From Budorcas taxicolor (lineage: Eukaryota; Chordata; Mammalia; Artiodactyla; Bovidae): a stretch of 64,000 nt of DNA. The stretch is taken from positions 73,597,085 through 73,661,084 of the forward strand of contig NC_068925.1 of assembly GCF_023091745.1 (NCBI RefSeq), in the 5' to 3' direction. Positions 1 to 12,630 of the stretch are shown piece by piece; position 1 is the stretch's first letter; each line of letters begins with the position of its first letter. The position numbers and the translations under genes were made by a program. Below the pieces are notes generated by a model, which ran no database searches, had not been told where the DNA came from, and was given only the letters and a program-made list of their open reading frames with translations.

Positions 1-1155
1 TTTTTTTTTTTTTCCCTCCAAGGTCGCATGAAAATGCCACCAGAAAAATAAATAAACGTCCTGAAACGTGCTGCCGAGAGACCTAAATAGGGCTAAAATT
101 AGCAGCTGCCTCCTTCCCTGGGCAAGAGCTGGCAGCAGCTGGACTGTGACAATACCCAGAGAACAGCAGGGAGCAGAGAGGCGCTGTGGTCACGCTGCGG
201 GGCTGGCACCGGGGGACGGAGGCTTCAAGCCTGGGGCTGGCTGGATGCCAGGCAGCTCCTGAGCGGAGCATTGGCCCTGCCCGCCTGCCCTGGAAGCCTC
301 GATCCGCCAGCCTGACATAGGGAGATGCAGACTTCCAGACCGGTTATCTCCACCTGCTGCTTCCTATATCAGCAACGCCATGGGTTGCAGACTTCCATAT
401 ATATATTGTTTTGGAGGCACAATTCAATCCATAGCACCTCCTTTGCCATACTCTTCTAAGTAGGTTCCCTTGTAAAGAATACTCTAGAGCAGCAGGAAAT
501 ATGGCTGGGGGTGGGGTGGGGTAGGGGCAGCTGGTAGGCTGCAGGAATCCGTCACAGGGTCAGCGCAGAGAAAAATGGTCCAGATACGACTCAAATGCCT
601 GTCGGCAGGAAGCTCTAACTCTCACACAATCCTTTGTGGAACCACACAGCTGCTCCCCAAACAGGACTCTGCTTTTTTTTCTACCTTTAAGACAGTGACA
701 AGTTTTTCTTCATAGTTTTCATTCTCATTTACTGAGTATTCAGGGGAATACTTGGCTGCTTTAGTTACACTCCTGGGAGAGGACCGCAGTGCCCAACAGA
801 ATTCCTGAGGCCAGGGAAAGTTTGCCTGGATGGATTCCACTTTCTGATCTTAACTGCAAAGAAAAGAGCCACAGGCAGCCCACACTGCTGCCTTCTGCTG
901 CGTTTCCAGCACCGCACAGCATAATACATCATGATCATGGGCTCTTCCAGCAGCCATTCCTGAGACTGCTTGGCTTCTTTGGTAATCCAGACAGCACGCC
1001 CAAACAAAACCATCTTCTCCTCTACTGCTTCCTTGGTCTTACTAAGGATGATGAGAAACAAAGGGCAAGCTAGTGCGATGCCTGAGTGAGCCAGAAAGAG
1101 GCAAAACCGACACCCTGAGGGCTGGGGTCAGGAGAGCCGGAGTCCTTTATCACCC
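1..1155. other. HHAT downstream intron, no gene recognised
   Basis: The window opens with a run of 13 T, possibly the tail of an antisense retroposon cut by the window edge. The rest is mixed-composition sequence. Open frames here are short, overlap on both strands and match no protein I recognise. By position it should be the last HHAT intron. Confidence 0.4.
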
Positions 1156-1329
1156 GAGCAGGTCAGTGTGAAACTACAGCAGTCCCTCCTTACACGCAGG
1201 AGACACGTTCCAAGCCCCGGCGGACACCCAAAACTGCAGACAGAGCAGGTCAGTGTGAAACTACAGCAGTCACTCCTTACACGCAGGAGACATGTTCCCA
1301 GCCCCAGCGGACACCTAAAACTGCAGACA
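1156..1329 (+). repeat. Tandem duplication, two 87-bp units
   Basis: Units at 1156-1242 and 1243-1329 are nearly identical, each starting gagcaggtcagtgtg and ending ctgcagaca. The unit straddles the left end of the Tigger element: flank plus the terminal segment resembling the Tigger inverted terminus. Only a few substitutions separate the copies. Confidence 0.85.
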
Positions 1330-2294
1330 GTACGAAACCTCACAGATGCTCTTTTCCCCTGTGCACACACCTGTGATAAAGTTAAATCTGCAAAGTAGGC
1401 ACTTAATTTACAATAAGAGATAAACAACAACTGATAATAAAATACAGCATTTGTAACAGTATACTGTAATAAAGGGCTTCCCCTTGGGGCTCAGCTGGTA
1501 AAGAATCAGCCTGCAATGCGGGGGACCTGGGTTCGATCCCTGAGTTGGGAAGATTCCCTGGAGAAGGGAAAGGCTACCCCCTCCAGTATTCTGGCCTGGA
1601 GAATTCCATGGACTATATAGTCCATGGGGTCGCAAAGAGTTGGCCATGACTGAGAGACTTTCACGTTCACTGACTGCAATAAAAGTTATGTGCATATGGT
1701 CTCTCTCTCTCAAAGTATCTTGTTGTAAAATGTAATGCTTTCCCCACCTTAATTAACCCTCTGTAATGCACCGTGGCCATAACTTCTGTAGTTTGCGGTG
1801 CAACAGCAAAACTAGATGAATTTCTTGTTCCTTCTCCATGATTTCACATGTAGAAGATTCATTTTTACTGTAGCTCTTCGCATCTCAGCATATGATTTTT
1901 TCTTCCCCTATTCAGTCAAAACCTTTCACCTTTTCACTTAAAGCACTTACTGCCTTCTCCTTGGCATAGCTAAATGGCCAGCATCACTACTCTTGCGCTT
2001 CAGGACCAGTATTAAGTAAAAGGAGGATTACTTGAACAGAGCACTGTAACACAGAGAGCTGACCTGGGGACCGAGACCCATACTAAGTGATTAGTAGGGA
2101 CAAGCTCTGCAAAGGGATGATTCATGTCCCAGGTGGGATGGAGCATGGCGGCAAGACACATCACCACACTAACTCCAAACAGCGTGCAATGTAAAACTTA
2201 AGAATCACTCATGTCTGGAATTTTCCATTTAATATTTTCAGATCACAGTTGCCAACAGGCAACTGAGGAAAGTGAATCTGAGGATAAGGGGGAC
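1177..2294 (-). mobile_element. Tigger-like (pogo family) DNA transposon remnant
   Basis: The left end (cagcagtccctcc...) and right end (ggataagggggac) resemble the inverted ends of a Tigger element. On the minus strand, at about 1830-2020, a decayed reading resembles the N-terminal CENP-B-like DNA-binding part of Tigger transposase, including a stretch close to KRKSSDAG followed by a Lys-rich helix-turn-helix region. Most of the transposase is missing and stops and indels are frequent. A Bov-tA SINE sits inside it at 1475-1672. The family call is firm; the subfamily is not assigned. Confidence 0.7.
1475..1672 (+). mobile_element. Bov-tA SINE inserted in the Tigger remnant
   Basis: It has the tRNA-derived head (gggcttccccttggggctc, B-box-like gggttcgatccctg) followed by the Bov-A body (ctccagtattctggcctgg, catggggtcgcaaagag). 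It is flanked by an 11-bp TSD with one mismatch: actgtaataaa at 1464-1474 and actgcaataaa at 1673-1683. Tigger sequence resumes after it. Confidence 0.9.
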
Positions 2295-2528
2295 GGCTTT
2301 ACTTGCAGAGAGATGCAGACCAGCTGGGGGCCACCCATCTAGGGCTCAAGGGGCTGGTCTATCAGCCCCAAAAACTGGAGGTCTGGTCTCCTCCCCAGCC
2401 CCCATACTGATAACTATCAGAAACAGAACAAGCCAGGCACCCGGGACTTTGTCTCCAACAGTGACACTCGGGGATGTTCTGTGATGAAAACGGGGGTCTC
2501 CTGTTATAGCTTAGGCCTCACAGAGAGG

Positions 2529-2770
2529 CCACAGTGGTATAATGTAAAGCTATGGGATTTAGAGTCAAAAGGCTTCTGACTCACCTGGTTCCTCAGCTTC
2601 TGAGCTGCGTAACTATGACCAAGTTTCCTGACCTCTCTGAGCCTCGGTTATTAGTAATACTGGGATGATGTCTGCCTAAGCTATCTCACAGGGGATTGTA
2701 GAAAAACCAACTGAACTAGTGCCCTGGAAATTACTTAACAGTAAAGAGCTAAAATAGTAATAATGGACAC
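2529..2770 (+). mobile_element. MIR SINE
   Basis: An ancient SINE pattern: acagtggtataatg head, then actatgaccaagtttcctgacctctctgagcctc, then a degraded 3' part around aatactgggatgatg and tctcacaggggattgt. It is heavily diverged, as expected for a pan-mammalian MIR. Confidence 0.75.
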
Positions 2771-3339
2771 TACTAAGAATCATTAAATTGTACTGAGTCA
2801 GAGAACTCAGGAAACTCTAAATAGCCTAGGCATATATGTAAAGGAAAGGAAAGGAAAACTTGGTTAGTAGCTGGGGCTCTGGCCCCATGCCCTGTGTGGA
2901 CTCCAGGCCGGACCACTGGGAAGCTCCTTTAAGTCAGATCAGCTTGAATGTCTCAATGTCCCGGACTTTAACAGTATGGACACCTCCCTATCTGTCTCTC
3001 ACACACACACACGTCATCAATTATTTCACAGAAAGACGCAGAACTGGCCAAGGTCTTAGCTCCCAGGACCACTCCTGCTCTTCCCCAACCAAAACAACCA
3101 AAGGGTCCAAGTGACCACATAGGAGGCAGAGAAAGTCTCTGCAGGGAGAAGAGGGAGAGAATCTGGAAAGAGGCCACGGGAGAGATGACAAATTGGGATC
3201 ATTTAAATGACCATGCTCCTCTGTCAGCTCTTCTGCGCCTCTTATTAATTGCTTAATAAGCAATGAAGATAGATTGCAAACCATGGTCAGTCACAGTCCT
3301 TCCCGCCTACTTGTGTCAACACCCTTCACAATACGATTT

Positions 3340-3779
3340 CGCAGTTCTTCCTATGAGGAGATGAAATCTATTTCCTCTCTCCTTGAGTCTGGGCTAGTAT
3401 ACCACAGACTTTGGCCAAAGGATGCAGCAAGACTGATTATGGTTCTGCACCTGAAAAGCTCTGCACACTGTCTGCCCCCTCTCTTGAACCACTATGACTG
3501 CCGCATGAACAGGCCGGGACACATCTGCTGAAGGGTCGGAAATCAACACAGAGACCTGACTCAGCCAACTCATCCCAGCGAAGGCCCTAGAGACACGACA
3601 GCCCAGCTAAGATCAGCAAATCCAGTGCAACCACAGGTGACCCACAGATGGATGCATGCAGCTGTCCTAGATAAGCCAGACTCCAGCTGGCAGAGATTTG
3701 TGCATTATATAAATGCTTGTTCTTTTAAGCCACTAAGTTTTGGGGTGGTTTTGTTACATAGCAGTGGCTAACTGATACA
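3340..3779 (+). mobile_element. MLT1-type LTR (ERVL-MaLR), 3' end preserved
   Basis: The right end ttttaagccactaagttttggggtggttttgttacatagcagtggctaactgatac is the typical MLT1-family 3' terminus. Upstream, gcccagctaagatcagcaaatcc also fits. The left boundary is approximate. It is a non-coding LTR remnant with no internal viral genes nearby. Confidence 0.65.
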
Positions 3780-4019
3780 TGCTAACCTCAACCACTGTCT
3801 AGTTCATATTAACACTTCTTTTCCTTTGGGCTTGAATAAAGATGATGAGGTGGGACTCAAAGGACAAAGTGACCTTCTTTCCCTTTAGAGCGGCAGCCTT
3901 CAAACTGGGAATGCATACAACTAAACAACACGGAAAACTTTAGAAGAATGAATTTCCAGATCCTAAAAATTGAGGCTAAGTTTCTCCTTGCCCTTTCTCC
4001 TCCTTCTCTCCCTCTGTCT

Positions 4020-4080
4020 CACACACACACACACACACACACACACGGCTTTCATCTCAATTTACCAAAAAAAAAAAAAA
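4020..4080. repeat. (CA)n microsatellite and A14 run
   Basis: A 27-bp CA repeat lies at 4020-4046, and 14 consecutive A are at 4067-4080. A shorter CA run lies near 3001-3011. Confidence 0.95.
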
Positions 4081-4184
4081 CCCACAAAAAACAAAGGAGA
4101 AGCTTCTTCCCCATTCTTCTTATTCAGGATATTGCTCTAGGATGTAAAACCCTTAAGGGAATCAGTACAACACTTTGAGAAACT

Positions 4185-4620
4185 ATTTGACCATGTCTAC
4201 GAAAGCTGAATATATGCACATCCAGTGACATGGCAATCCCTCTCCAGTTATAAACCCAACAAAAACGCACACAGATCTTCACCACGTCATATATATGACA
4301 GTCCGTAGGACCTCACCGCTATCATGTTCAACAACAGTAAAGTGGATAAACTGGCATGTTCACAGAATGAAACACTTTATAATAGTAACAAGAAGGGGAA
4401 AAAATCTATAACCACACTCCAAAATATGGATGAATCTCTCAACATGATATTGAGCAAAAAAAAAGTGAGACAAAAAAGAATACATATTATGTAATTCCCT
4501 CTCCTTGTAGAATCACATAATATATGTGTATGTGCATTAAACAAACAAACCAGCCACTCAAGAAAGCTATACATTTAGATGTCAGAACAAGGCAAGGCAG
4601 GGGTCACAAGAAGCATCCTT
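4185..4620 (+). mobile_element. L1M-type LINE 3' fragment
   Basis: The wording follows the old L1 3' end in order: agctgaatatatgcacatccagtgac, atggatgaatctctcaacatgatattgagc, gtgagacaaaaaagaatacatattatgtaattcc, then ggtcac. No open frame remains. Confidence 0.6.
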
Positions 4621-5311
4621 TAGGTGCTGGATATATATGTGTGCTTGCCTAGAGAAAATTCTTAAGATATTAGCACTTTGCTAGGCTATATTTTAAATCA
4701 AAAGCTTTACAACAGTGGAACAAACTAAAGCAACAATTAGATAATTCCTTTAATCAAATAACCATAAATCCCTACTTCATCCATTTCAAGAGAAATTTTA
4801 CTTTTTATGTTTAATATTTATCAGAAGTATCACCTTTAAGTTGAGTTATGCATTAATAAGAACTGTAATGACAACTCAACCCAGGAGAAAAATGTTTATA
4901 TTTTTAGCCTTATGGTGATAGAAAAACAAACAAAATCAATGCTACAGAGAAGTATGATAGTTGAATAAGGAAATAACTGAGACAAGACAAAATTCTATGG
5001 AAGAAATGAAATAGAAATATGATATCAAGGAAATACTGTGAAAGAAGGGCTTGCTCATTTATATTTTTAAAAGGATGATGGTCAGCATTAAATCACTTAT
5101 TTATCATTTATATTATTTAGAGCTATCAGTTTTACATTTAAATATCAGCATTTATAATATGACAAAAATAATTATTTAAATTTACAATAGAAAAAGCTAG
5201 GTGCCTACTTTAAAAGTCACAGCAGGGTATGTAGCTCCTCAAAGTTACTTTATTAGGATGAACATAAGCAAAAAAACATTATACCAAAAAGTGATTCAGT
5301 ATAAAAAAATC
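4621..5311. other. AT-rich intronic stretch, nothing recognised
   Basis: Very AT-rich sequence with short A and T runs and no ORF or repeat that I can name. It borders the 5' end of the BovB element. Confidence 0.4.
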
Positions 5312-8300
5312 TCCCCAGATACCCTTCCCTTAAGGACCTGTACCCCTTCATGGATCACTGCCTTGTTCTGGTGAAGGGGCTTGTGTAACTCAGTGAAGGT
5401 ATCAGCCAGGCTGCGCAGGGCCACTGAAGATGGGCAGGTCCTAGTGGAGAATTCTGACAAAATGTGATCCACCGGAGGAGGGACTGGCAAACCAGGCCAG
5501 ATTACTTGCCGCGAGAACCCCGTGAGCTGTACAAAAAGGCAAAAAGTATGTGACACCGAAAGACGAGTTCCCCGGATCAGGTGTCCAATATGCAACTGGC
5601 GAAGAGCAAAGGACAGCTACTATTGGCTCCAGAGAGGAGGAAGCGGCTGGGTCAAAGCAGGAACAGCATTCGGTTGTGGATGTGTCTGGTGATGAAAGTA
5701 AAACAGTATTGCATAGGAACCTGGAATGTCAGCTCCATGGATCAAGGTCAACTGGACATGGTTAAGCAGGAGATGGCAAGAGTAAACATCAACATTATAA
5801 GAATCAGTGAACTAAAATGGACAGGAATGAGTGAATTTAATTCAGATGACCTTTATATCTACTACCGTGGGTAAGAATTCCTTAGAAGAAACGGACTAGC
5901 CCTCATAAGCAACAAATGAGTCCAAAACGCAGTACTTGGGTGCAGCCTCAAAAGTGACAAAATGATCTCAGTTCATTTTCAAGGCAAAACCATTCAATAC
6001 CATAGTAATCCAAGTTTATCCCCCAACCACTAATGCCAAAGAAGCTGAAGTTGATCAGTTCTATGAAGACCTAGAAGACCTCCTAGAACTAACACCAAAA
6101 AAAAAAAAAAAAAAAAAGTTCTATTCATCACAGGGGATTGGAATGCAAGAGCAGGAAGTCAAGAGATACCTGGAGTGACAGGCAAGTTTGGCCTTGAAAT
6201 ACAAAATGAAGCAGGGCAAAGGCTAACAAAATTCTGCCAAGAGAACACATTGGTCATAGCAAACACCCTCTTCCGACAACACAAGAGACGACTTTACACA
6301 TGGACATTAGCAAATGGTTAATACTGAAATGAGACTGATTACATTCTTTGTAGCCAAAGATGGAGAAGTTGTATGCAGTCAGCAAAAACGAGACCTGGAG
6401 ATGACTGTGGCTCAGATCATGAGCTCCTCATAGCAAAATTCAGGCTTAAATTAAAAAAAGCAGGGAAAATTCACAGGCCAGTCATGTACGACTAAAATCA
6501 AATCCCCTGTGAATATACAGTGGAGGTGATAAAGAGATTCAAGGGATCAGACCTAGTAAACAGAGTGCCTGAAGAACTCTGGATGTTATGGACAGAAGTA
6601 TGGACAGAGGTTCATAACACTGTACAGGAGGAGCAAACAAAATCATCCCAAGGAAAAAGAAATGCACGGAGGCAAAGTGGTTGTCTGAGGAGGCTTTACT
6701 AATAGCTGAGGAAAGAAGAAAAGTGAAAAGCAAGGAAGAGAGGGAAAAGTACACCCACAATTAAATGCAGAGTTCCAGAGAGTAGCAAGGAGAGACAAGA
6801 AGGACTTTCCAATGGACAATGCAATGAAACAGGGGAAAATGACAGAAAGGGAGAGACTAGAAATCTCTTCAAGAAAATTGGAAATATCAAAGGAACATTT
6901 CATCCAAATATGGGCACAATAAAGGACAGAAATGGTGCGGATACAATAGAAGCAGAAGAGATCAAGAAGAGATGGCAAGAATACACAGAAGAACTGTACA
7001 AAAAAGATCTTGATGACCCAGATAACCACGATGGTGCAGTCACTCACACAGAGTCAGACATTCTGGAGTGTGAAGTCAAGTGGGCCTTAGGAAGCACTGT
7101 GGCCAGTAAAGCTAGTGGAGGTGACAGAATCTCAGCAGGCTATTTCAAATCCTAAAAGATGATGCTATTAAAGTGCTGCACTCAATATGTCAGCAAATTT
7201 GGAAAACCCAGCAGTGGCCACAAGACTGGAAAAGGTCAACCCTAATCCCAATTCCTAAGGAGGGCAGTACTAAAGAATGTTCAAACCACCAGACAATTGG
7301 AGTCATCTCCCATGCTAGTAAGGCTACACTCAAATCCTGCAAGCTAGGCTTCAGTATTATGTGAACTGAGAACTTCCAGATGTCAAGCTGGGTTTAGAAA
7401 AGGCAGAGGAACCAGAGAACAAACTGTCAACATTCGCTGGATCATAGAGAAAGCATGGAAATTCCAGAAAAATATTTACCTCTGTTTCGTTGACTATGCT
7501 AAAGCCTTTGACTGTGTGGCTCACAACAAAGTGTGGAAAATTCTTCAAGAGATGGGAAGACTAGATCCTCTTACCTGTCTCCTGAGAAACCTGTACGCGA
7601 GTCAAGAAGCAACAGTTAGAACCTTGTATGGAACAATTGACTGGTTCAGTATTGAGAAAGCAGTACAACAAGGCTGTATATTGTCACCCCATTTATTTAA
7701 CTTATATGCAGAGTACTTCATGTTAAATGCCGGACTTCATGAGTTACAAGCTGGAATCAAGACTGTCAGGAGGAACAGCAAAACCTTTAGATACGTAGAT
7801 GATACCACTCTAATGGCAGAAAGCAAAGAGGAACTGAAGAGCCTCTTGACGAGGGTGAAGGACGAGAGTGAACAAGCCAGCTTAAAACTCAATGTTAAAA
7901 AGAAAAAACTAAGATCATAGCATCTGGTCCCATCACTTCATGGCAAATAGAAGGGGAAAAGGTGGAAGCAGGGACAGATTTCCTCTTCCTGCCTTTTGAA
8001 ATCACTGAAGATGGTGACGTCAGCCATGAAATTAGAAGACTGCTTCTTCGCAGGAAAGCTATGACAAACCTAGACAGTATGTTAAAAAGAGACATTACTT
8101 TGCTGGCAAAGGTCCATATAGTCAAAGCTATGGTTTTTCCAGTAGTTATGCATGGATGTGAGAGCTGGACCATGAAGAAGGCAGAGCACCAAAGAATTGA
8201 TGCTTTCCAACTGTGGTGCTGGAGAAGTCTCTTACGAGTCCCACGGACAGCAAGGAGATCAAACAGATCAATCTTAAAGGAAATCAACCCTGAATATTCA

Positions 8301-8576
8301 CTGGAAGGACTGATGTTAAAGCTGAAGCTCCAATACTTTGGCCACCTGATGCAAAGAGCTGACTCATTTGAAAAGACCGTGATGCTGGGAAAGACTGAAG
8401 GCAGGAGAAGGGGATGACAGAGGATGAGATGGTTGGATGGCATCACTGACTCAATGGACATGAAGTTGGGCAAAACTCCAGGAGATGGTAAGAGACAGAG
8501 AAGTCTGGGGTGCTGCAGTCCATGGGGTCGCAGAGAGTAGGACACGACTTGGGGCCTGAACAACAATCACAACAAA
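5312..8576 (+). mobile_element. BovB (RTE) LINE, near full length, decayed
   Basis: The order matches a complete BovB: 5' UTR (5312-5700), endonuclease (5701-6500), spacer/linker (6500-7150), reverse transcriptase (7170-7920) and 3' region ending in an A-rich acaacaatcacaacaaa tail. Endonuclease motifs visible are GTWNV (5718 on), GDWNA (about 6134) and SDHELL (about 6414). The RT catalytic box reads YVDD at 7792-7803. Many frameshifts and stops (for example after YIYYRG near 5872) break the single ORF, and an A23-like run interrupts 6098-6117. Its 5' UTR and CAA-type tail point to an older BovB lineage than the copies ending in tgaactgaactga. Confidence 0.9.
7516..7920 (+). pseudogene. BovB reverse transcriptase palm segment, broken
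   Basis: A 134-codon open stretch of the BovB ORF covers AHNKVWKILQEMGRLDP through RYVDDTTLMAESKEELKSLL. It holds the finger/palm blocks, including QQGCILSPHLFNLYAEY. The upstream part lies in other frames. It cannot make an active enzyme on its own. Confidence 0.85.
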
Positions 8577-9879
8577 GCCCTGTGATAGTGCTGTATGCCA
8601 CCTGCATTATCTCATTAAGCTACATTAGTCATATGCTTCTGGTTACAAGTTACAGAAACCTAACCAAACAGAATTGTCAGTAAGTGAAGGATCCGAGATT
8701 TAACTCTACTTGCAACAAATTAGCCTCCCAGTTTCATGCATGTAGGCAGAAGACAGGAGACTACTGGGACAGAGATGAAAGACTTTATCACTCAGTAATA
8801 ACAGTAGCCAGAGCATCTGTGCCATTTCCCTGAGCCCCAGACGCCAGAATGCAACGTCAAGAGGGCCAGGCGATACCTGCGCATGTAGAAGGTCATATGA
8901 TAAGAGATTAACCCCAGCCACAGGAATCTAAATATTTTATAATGGGCAGTAAGCCTTGCCTGACCTCTGCCCCAGAGGGAGGTTATTTTTATTCACTGGA
9001 CAGTAATCAAATACCCTCTACTTCAGAGGAAGACACTCTCTCCATTTTCCAAAGATGCTTGCCATACAAATATTCTTGGAAAGAAAGCCTGGAACAGAAG
9101 CAGTCAGTGAATCTGTGCATAAGACATGCAGAAACACAAGAGAGCCTTGGAGAATTGTCTCCCAACATGAAATGAGTGAAGAAGAAACAACAGCTTTTGT
9201 AATTGAAAAGCAGGTATATGGGTTGGCTTCAAGAACTCCCGGCTGTAGGGTGCTTAAGAGTATGTTGCAGTGGCTTGTCTCGGAATACAATCTCTGAACC
9301 AGAGTTTCCAACAATCAGTTCTGCTGTCTTCAAAGTCGGCTTCCCTCTCTACTTGGCTCTCCCCTGAAGGCAGCAAGAGGGCTCCCAACAGCTCCAGCCC
9401 AATATCCTGACATCTCCACAACAAAAGAAAGAGAGCTTCTCCTTCCTGACAATTTCCAACAAAAACCCCAACTGCACCACGTGGGGAGACGGACCGTACA
9501 GATGGGCCAGTCTGGCTCATGTGCTAACCCCTAGATCTCAGACTGACTCAGACTGAGAGTGAGGTAAGAAAGGTTTGGTCCCAAAGAGGGGGAAGCAAAT
9601 GCTGAGCAAGTAAAACTGCAGCCTTTCCCTATACTGCTGTCTAAATGCCCTTGAGACAACAAATCTCACATGTGTACTTCTGTGAAATTAAGCATCGTTT
9701 CTTTCCGCAGGCAGATTCTTATTTTAATAAGACTAGAGGCATATCCAAATTGCTATTTTATAATCAAATTTCCTGAGAAAGAAGCTACTGCCATGGTGCC
9801 ACAAAAGGGACGTTCTGTGAAATAGCAACTTTTACTGGATCGTGCTGTGGCAGGCAAAGGGACGGCTCCTCCGAGGAAG
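8577..9879. other. Intronic stretch, no gene recognised
   Basis: No coding region or repeat is identified. Several small ORFs lie around 8942-9520 on both strands and overlap each other, with no recognisable domain. The composition is ordinary. Confidence 0.4.
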
Positions 9880-10272
9880 GCCACATCTCAAACCCTGGAA
9901 CTCACGTCAGTTAGCTTACCGGGCTTTGCAGGGACACTGCAGGTGTGATCACGTGAAATGAGAATCCTGAAATGGGGAAATTATGCTAGATTATCCAGGT
10001 GGAGTTCATAATCTCAAGGGTCCTTATGGAAGAGACACAGGAGGAGTCAGATGGCAGGTGCCGAGATGAGAGCAGCGAAAGGATGCATAGAAGATGTGAA
10101 GATGCTACAGGCCTGACCGTGAAGCAGTAGCAGCACATGAGGCGAGGGTTGCAGCTGGCCCCCAGCGCTCAAGGAATCAAACTCTCCCCTTGCGCTTCCC
10201 GAGGAACCAGTCTTGCCAACGCCTTGACTTTAGCACAGCAAGCCTGATCTCAGACTTCCGGTCTCCAGAACG
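9880..10272 (+). mobile_element. MLT1-type LTR remnant
   Basis: Phrases typical of an MLT1 LTR appear in order: tttgcagggacactgcaggtgtgatcac, ttatgctagattatccaggtgg, aagggtccttatggaagagacac, cagtcttgccaacgccttgactttagc, gacttccggtctccagaac. A Bov-tA SINE interrupts it, and aggaacagaagaagataaaactgtg after the SINE looks like the continuation. Confidence 0.65.
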
Positions 10273-10491
10273 CACATGCATGCTAAGTGGCTTCAGTCAT
10301 GTCTGACTCTTTGCGACTCCATGGACTGTACCCCTCCGGGCTCCTTCATCCATGGAATTCTCCAGGCAAGGAGTGGGTTGCCATGCCCTTCTCCAGGGGA
10401 TCTTCCCGACCCAGGGATCGAACCTACATCTCTTTGGTCTCCTGCCTCGGCAGGTGGGTTCTTTACCCCTAGAGCCACCTGGAAAGCCTCA
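10273..10491 (-). mobile_element. Bov-tA SINE, antisense
   Basis: In the reverse orientation it shows the Bov-A body (cttcagtcatgtctgactctttgcgactccatgg) and then the tRNA-like head (gggatcgaacctac... gagccacctggaaagcc). It sits inside the MLT1 remnant. The TSD is imperfect (cagaac / caggaac). Confidence 0.88.
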
Positions 10492-12622
10492 GGAACAGAA
10501 GAAGATAAAACTGTGCTCTTTGAAGCCAGCAAGGCCACAGGAAATGAACACGAGTGTCAGCATAATGCGAGCGGTCAGTGCCCAGTACACCGACAAACAG
10601 AAACAAATCTGATGATGACGACTCTCGCTACATTCTGCCTTTTGCTACAAAAATGTTACTGATTTCCAAATTAAATATTCTTAATTTCTAACACTGTAAA
10701 AACTGTTCCGTGGTGACTTGAGGAGGTGAAAGGGTCTCAGTGCCTGTGACTGACAGGGCAGCACTCCTCCCATCCTCAGCCTGCAGGGCAGGTGCTACAC
10801 TATTTCTGTACCCCTTTGGAAGTATAACAGTAATTGCAATAAGCAAACAAAATAATAATATAAATTCCAGGATGTGTGTTCATTTCAGAAACCACATCTG
10901 CACAGCAATCCCATGACTTCCTGATGTGGGCCTTAGAGTACAGACTTGGGAATCCTGGTACAGATATCCTCTTATATATCAAGTACATACCAGATTTAGT
11001 TAGAAGACAAAGGGGACATGTTTAAATCTTTATAAAATTATTTTGGTTTAATTCTACTACTGTGTTTGTAATGTGCCTTTTTTCTATTGAGAAATAACTG
11101 ACATATAATTATTGAGCTTTAATTGACATACAATATTGTACCAAAGTGTACACATAATGATCTGATTATAATGTGCACGTGGATCTCACACTGCATATAA
11201 ATAACTGGGGGCCAATGAGAGGTAGAGGCTTCAAATCAGTAAGAATCATCATTTTCTTTCTATTCAACGAACTGTGCCTAACCATACTAGTCTTCACTTG
11301 ATAGTCTATCTAAAGACACTTTAAAATGTCCACAAATTCCATAAAACTCTTCTCAAATGAATTCACAAAAACTCCTAGTTAACAGGAAAAAGTTGTCACA
11401 TGACCTCCCAGAAAGTAGGACTTAGATGAATGATGATTCAAACTCCCTTCGAGATATCGTAATAGAAATTCTCTCAGCTTTCCCATAATCCAGGTGCACT
11501 TCTGGATAAGAACTCCCACTCTCTATTCCTCATGCCCTACGTCTAGTGTCCTGGCCTGAAATACTTTTAGGAAAGATGATGTCCACAACATCTGGGTGAC
11601 CATGTGGCAAAGATGAAAGAAGAAACAAAGGCATCTGAAAGTCCTGAAATCCAAATTCCAAGAATGGCCTGTAATGGACCAATGGGAAACCCATGGAGAA
11701 ACTGCTTAATTTATATCAACATGTTGACTTCACTACCAATACAATGGGTGGGAAGCTCTTGTTCCTCAGATTCTTCTGGAAATTGCATATGATCCAGTGG
11801 GGCAGAAGCAGAATCAGTCAGAGCAATGAAAACTCCATGTCAAAAGCAGGGCCAGTGAAGAAGATGAAATAAGTCAACACAAAGAAGATGTCCGAGACAG
11901 TGAGTGACATGTGCCCTCTATCTTCTCTCATCAAAGATGAAATTTCAGTCCCAAGAATGTAATAAGATGTGAGGGGAATGAGTTTCTCTTTAACCACAAC
12001 CTTCTGGAATTTCCAGTGCAATATCCCAGCTTGGCTTTAAATGAAATACCTGTCCAGAGCCATTTGAGCTAGGAGATGAATAAACTGCCTGGACAAGCTA
12101 GTAATCATGGAGAAAATACACTGTCCCTTTTCTCTGCTAGAGACAGCAAGCAAATATGTAGAGTGTAAAGGTTCTGACCTGTCTAAGAAAATGACTAGCT
12201 CATCTCTCATTGCAATCTGGAGGGAAAACAACCAAATTTTCCTTGCCTTGGTACAGGGGACCCTCGGGAGCTAAGCGCTGAGATAGAGTTTGCCAACCTA
12301 GATCAGGCAACAAGAAAGAGGGGAAAGTGTGTGTGTGTTACATGTGTGTATGTGTGTGTGTTATATGTACCCTAAGACGTGTGTGTGTAGTTAGGCAGAA
12401 GAATGGTTGATGGAAGCCAGGGCTCTACCACCTCCAACAAACGCAGAATCTGTGGCTCCACAATTAGGAAATGATTAGCCCCCTGCCTTTTTTTTTTTTA
12501 CAAAATTCATGTTTTCTGTTGACAGGAGTAGATGGATTTTTCAAAAGGAACACAACTTTGCACCCAGACGACACTATAAAGCTCCCAGTGCCCTTAGGCC
12601 AGATGGATTGCCAGTATGTACA
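10492..12622. other. Intronic stretch with a TG microsatellite and an L1-like scrap
   Basis: Positions 11091-11170 (tattgagaaataactgacatataatt and cattgaca-like text) resemble an old L1 fragment. TG-rich simple sequence occupies about 12326-12387. Minus-strand frames at 11818-12231 are modest and show no family I recognise. Confidence 0.4.
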
Positions 12623-12630
12623 CATCCCTA

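Noticed and set aside
5312..8576. Possibility that BovB endonuclease/RT frames are a domesticated host gene
   Set aside because: Multiple stops and frameshifts, plus other copies at different truncation points, are normal decay of a LINE.
11604..12231. Cluster of small frames on both strands, hydrophobic on the minus strand, looking like a decayed membrane protein gene
   Set aside because: The frames switch, contain stops and match no family I recognise; not enough to call a pseudogene.
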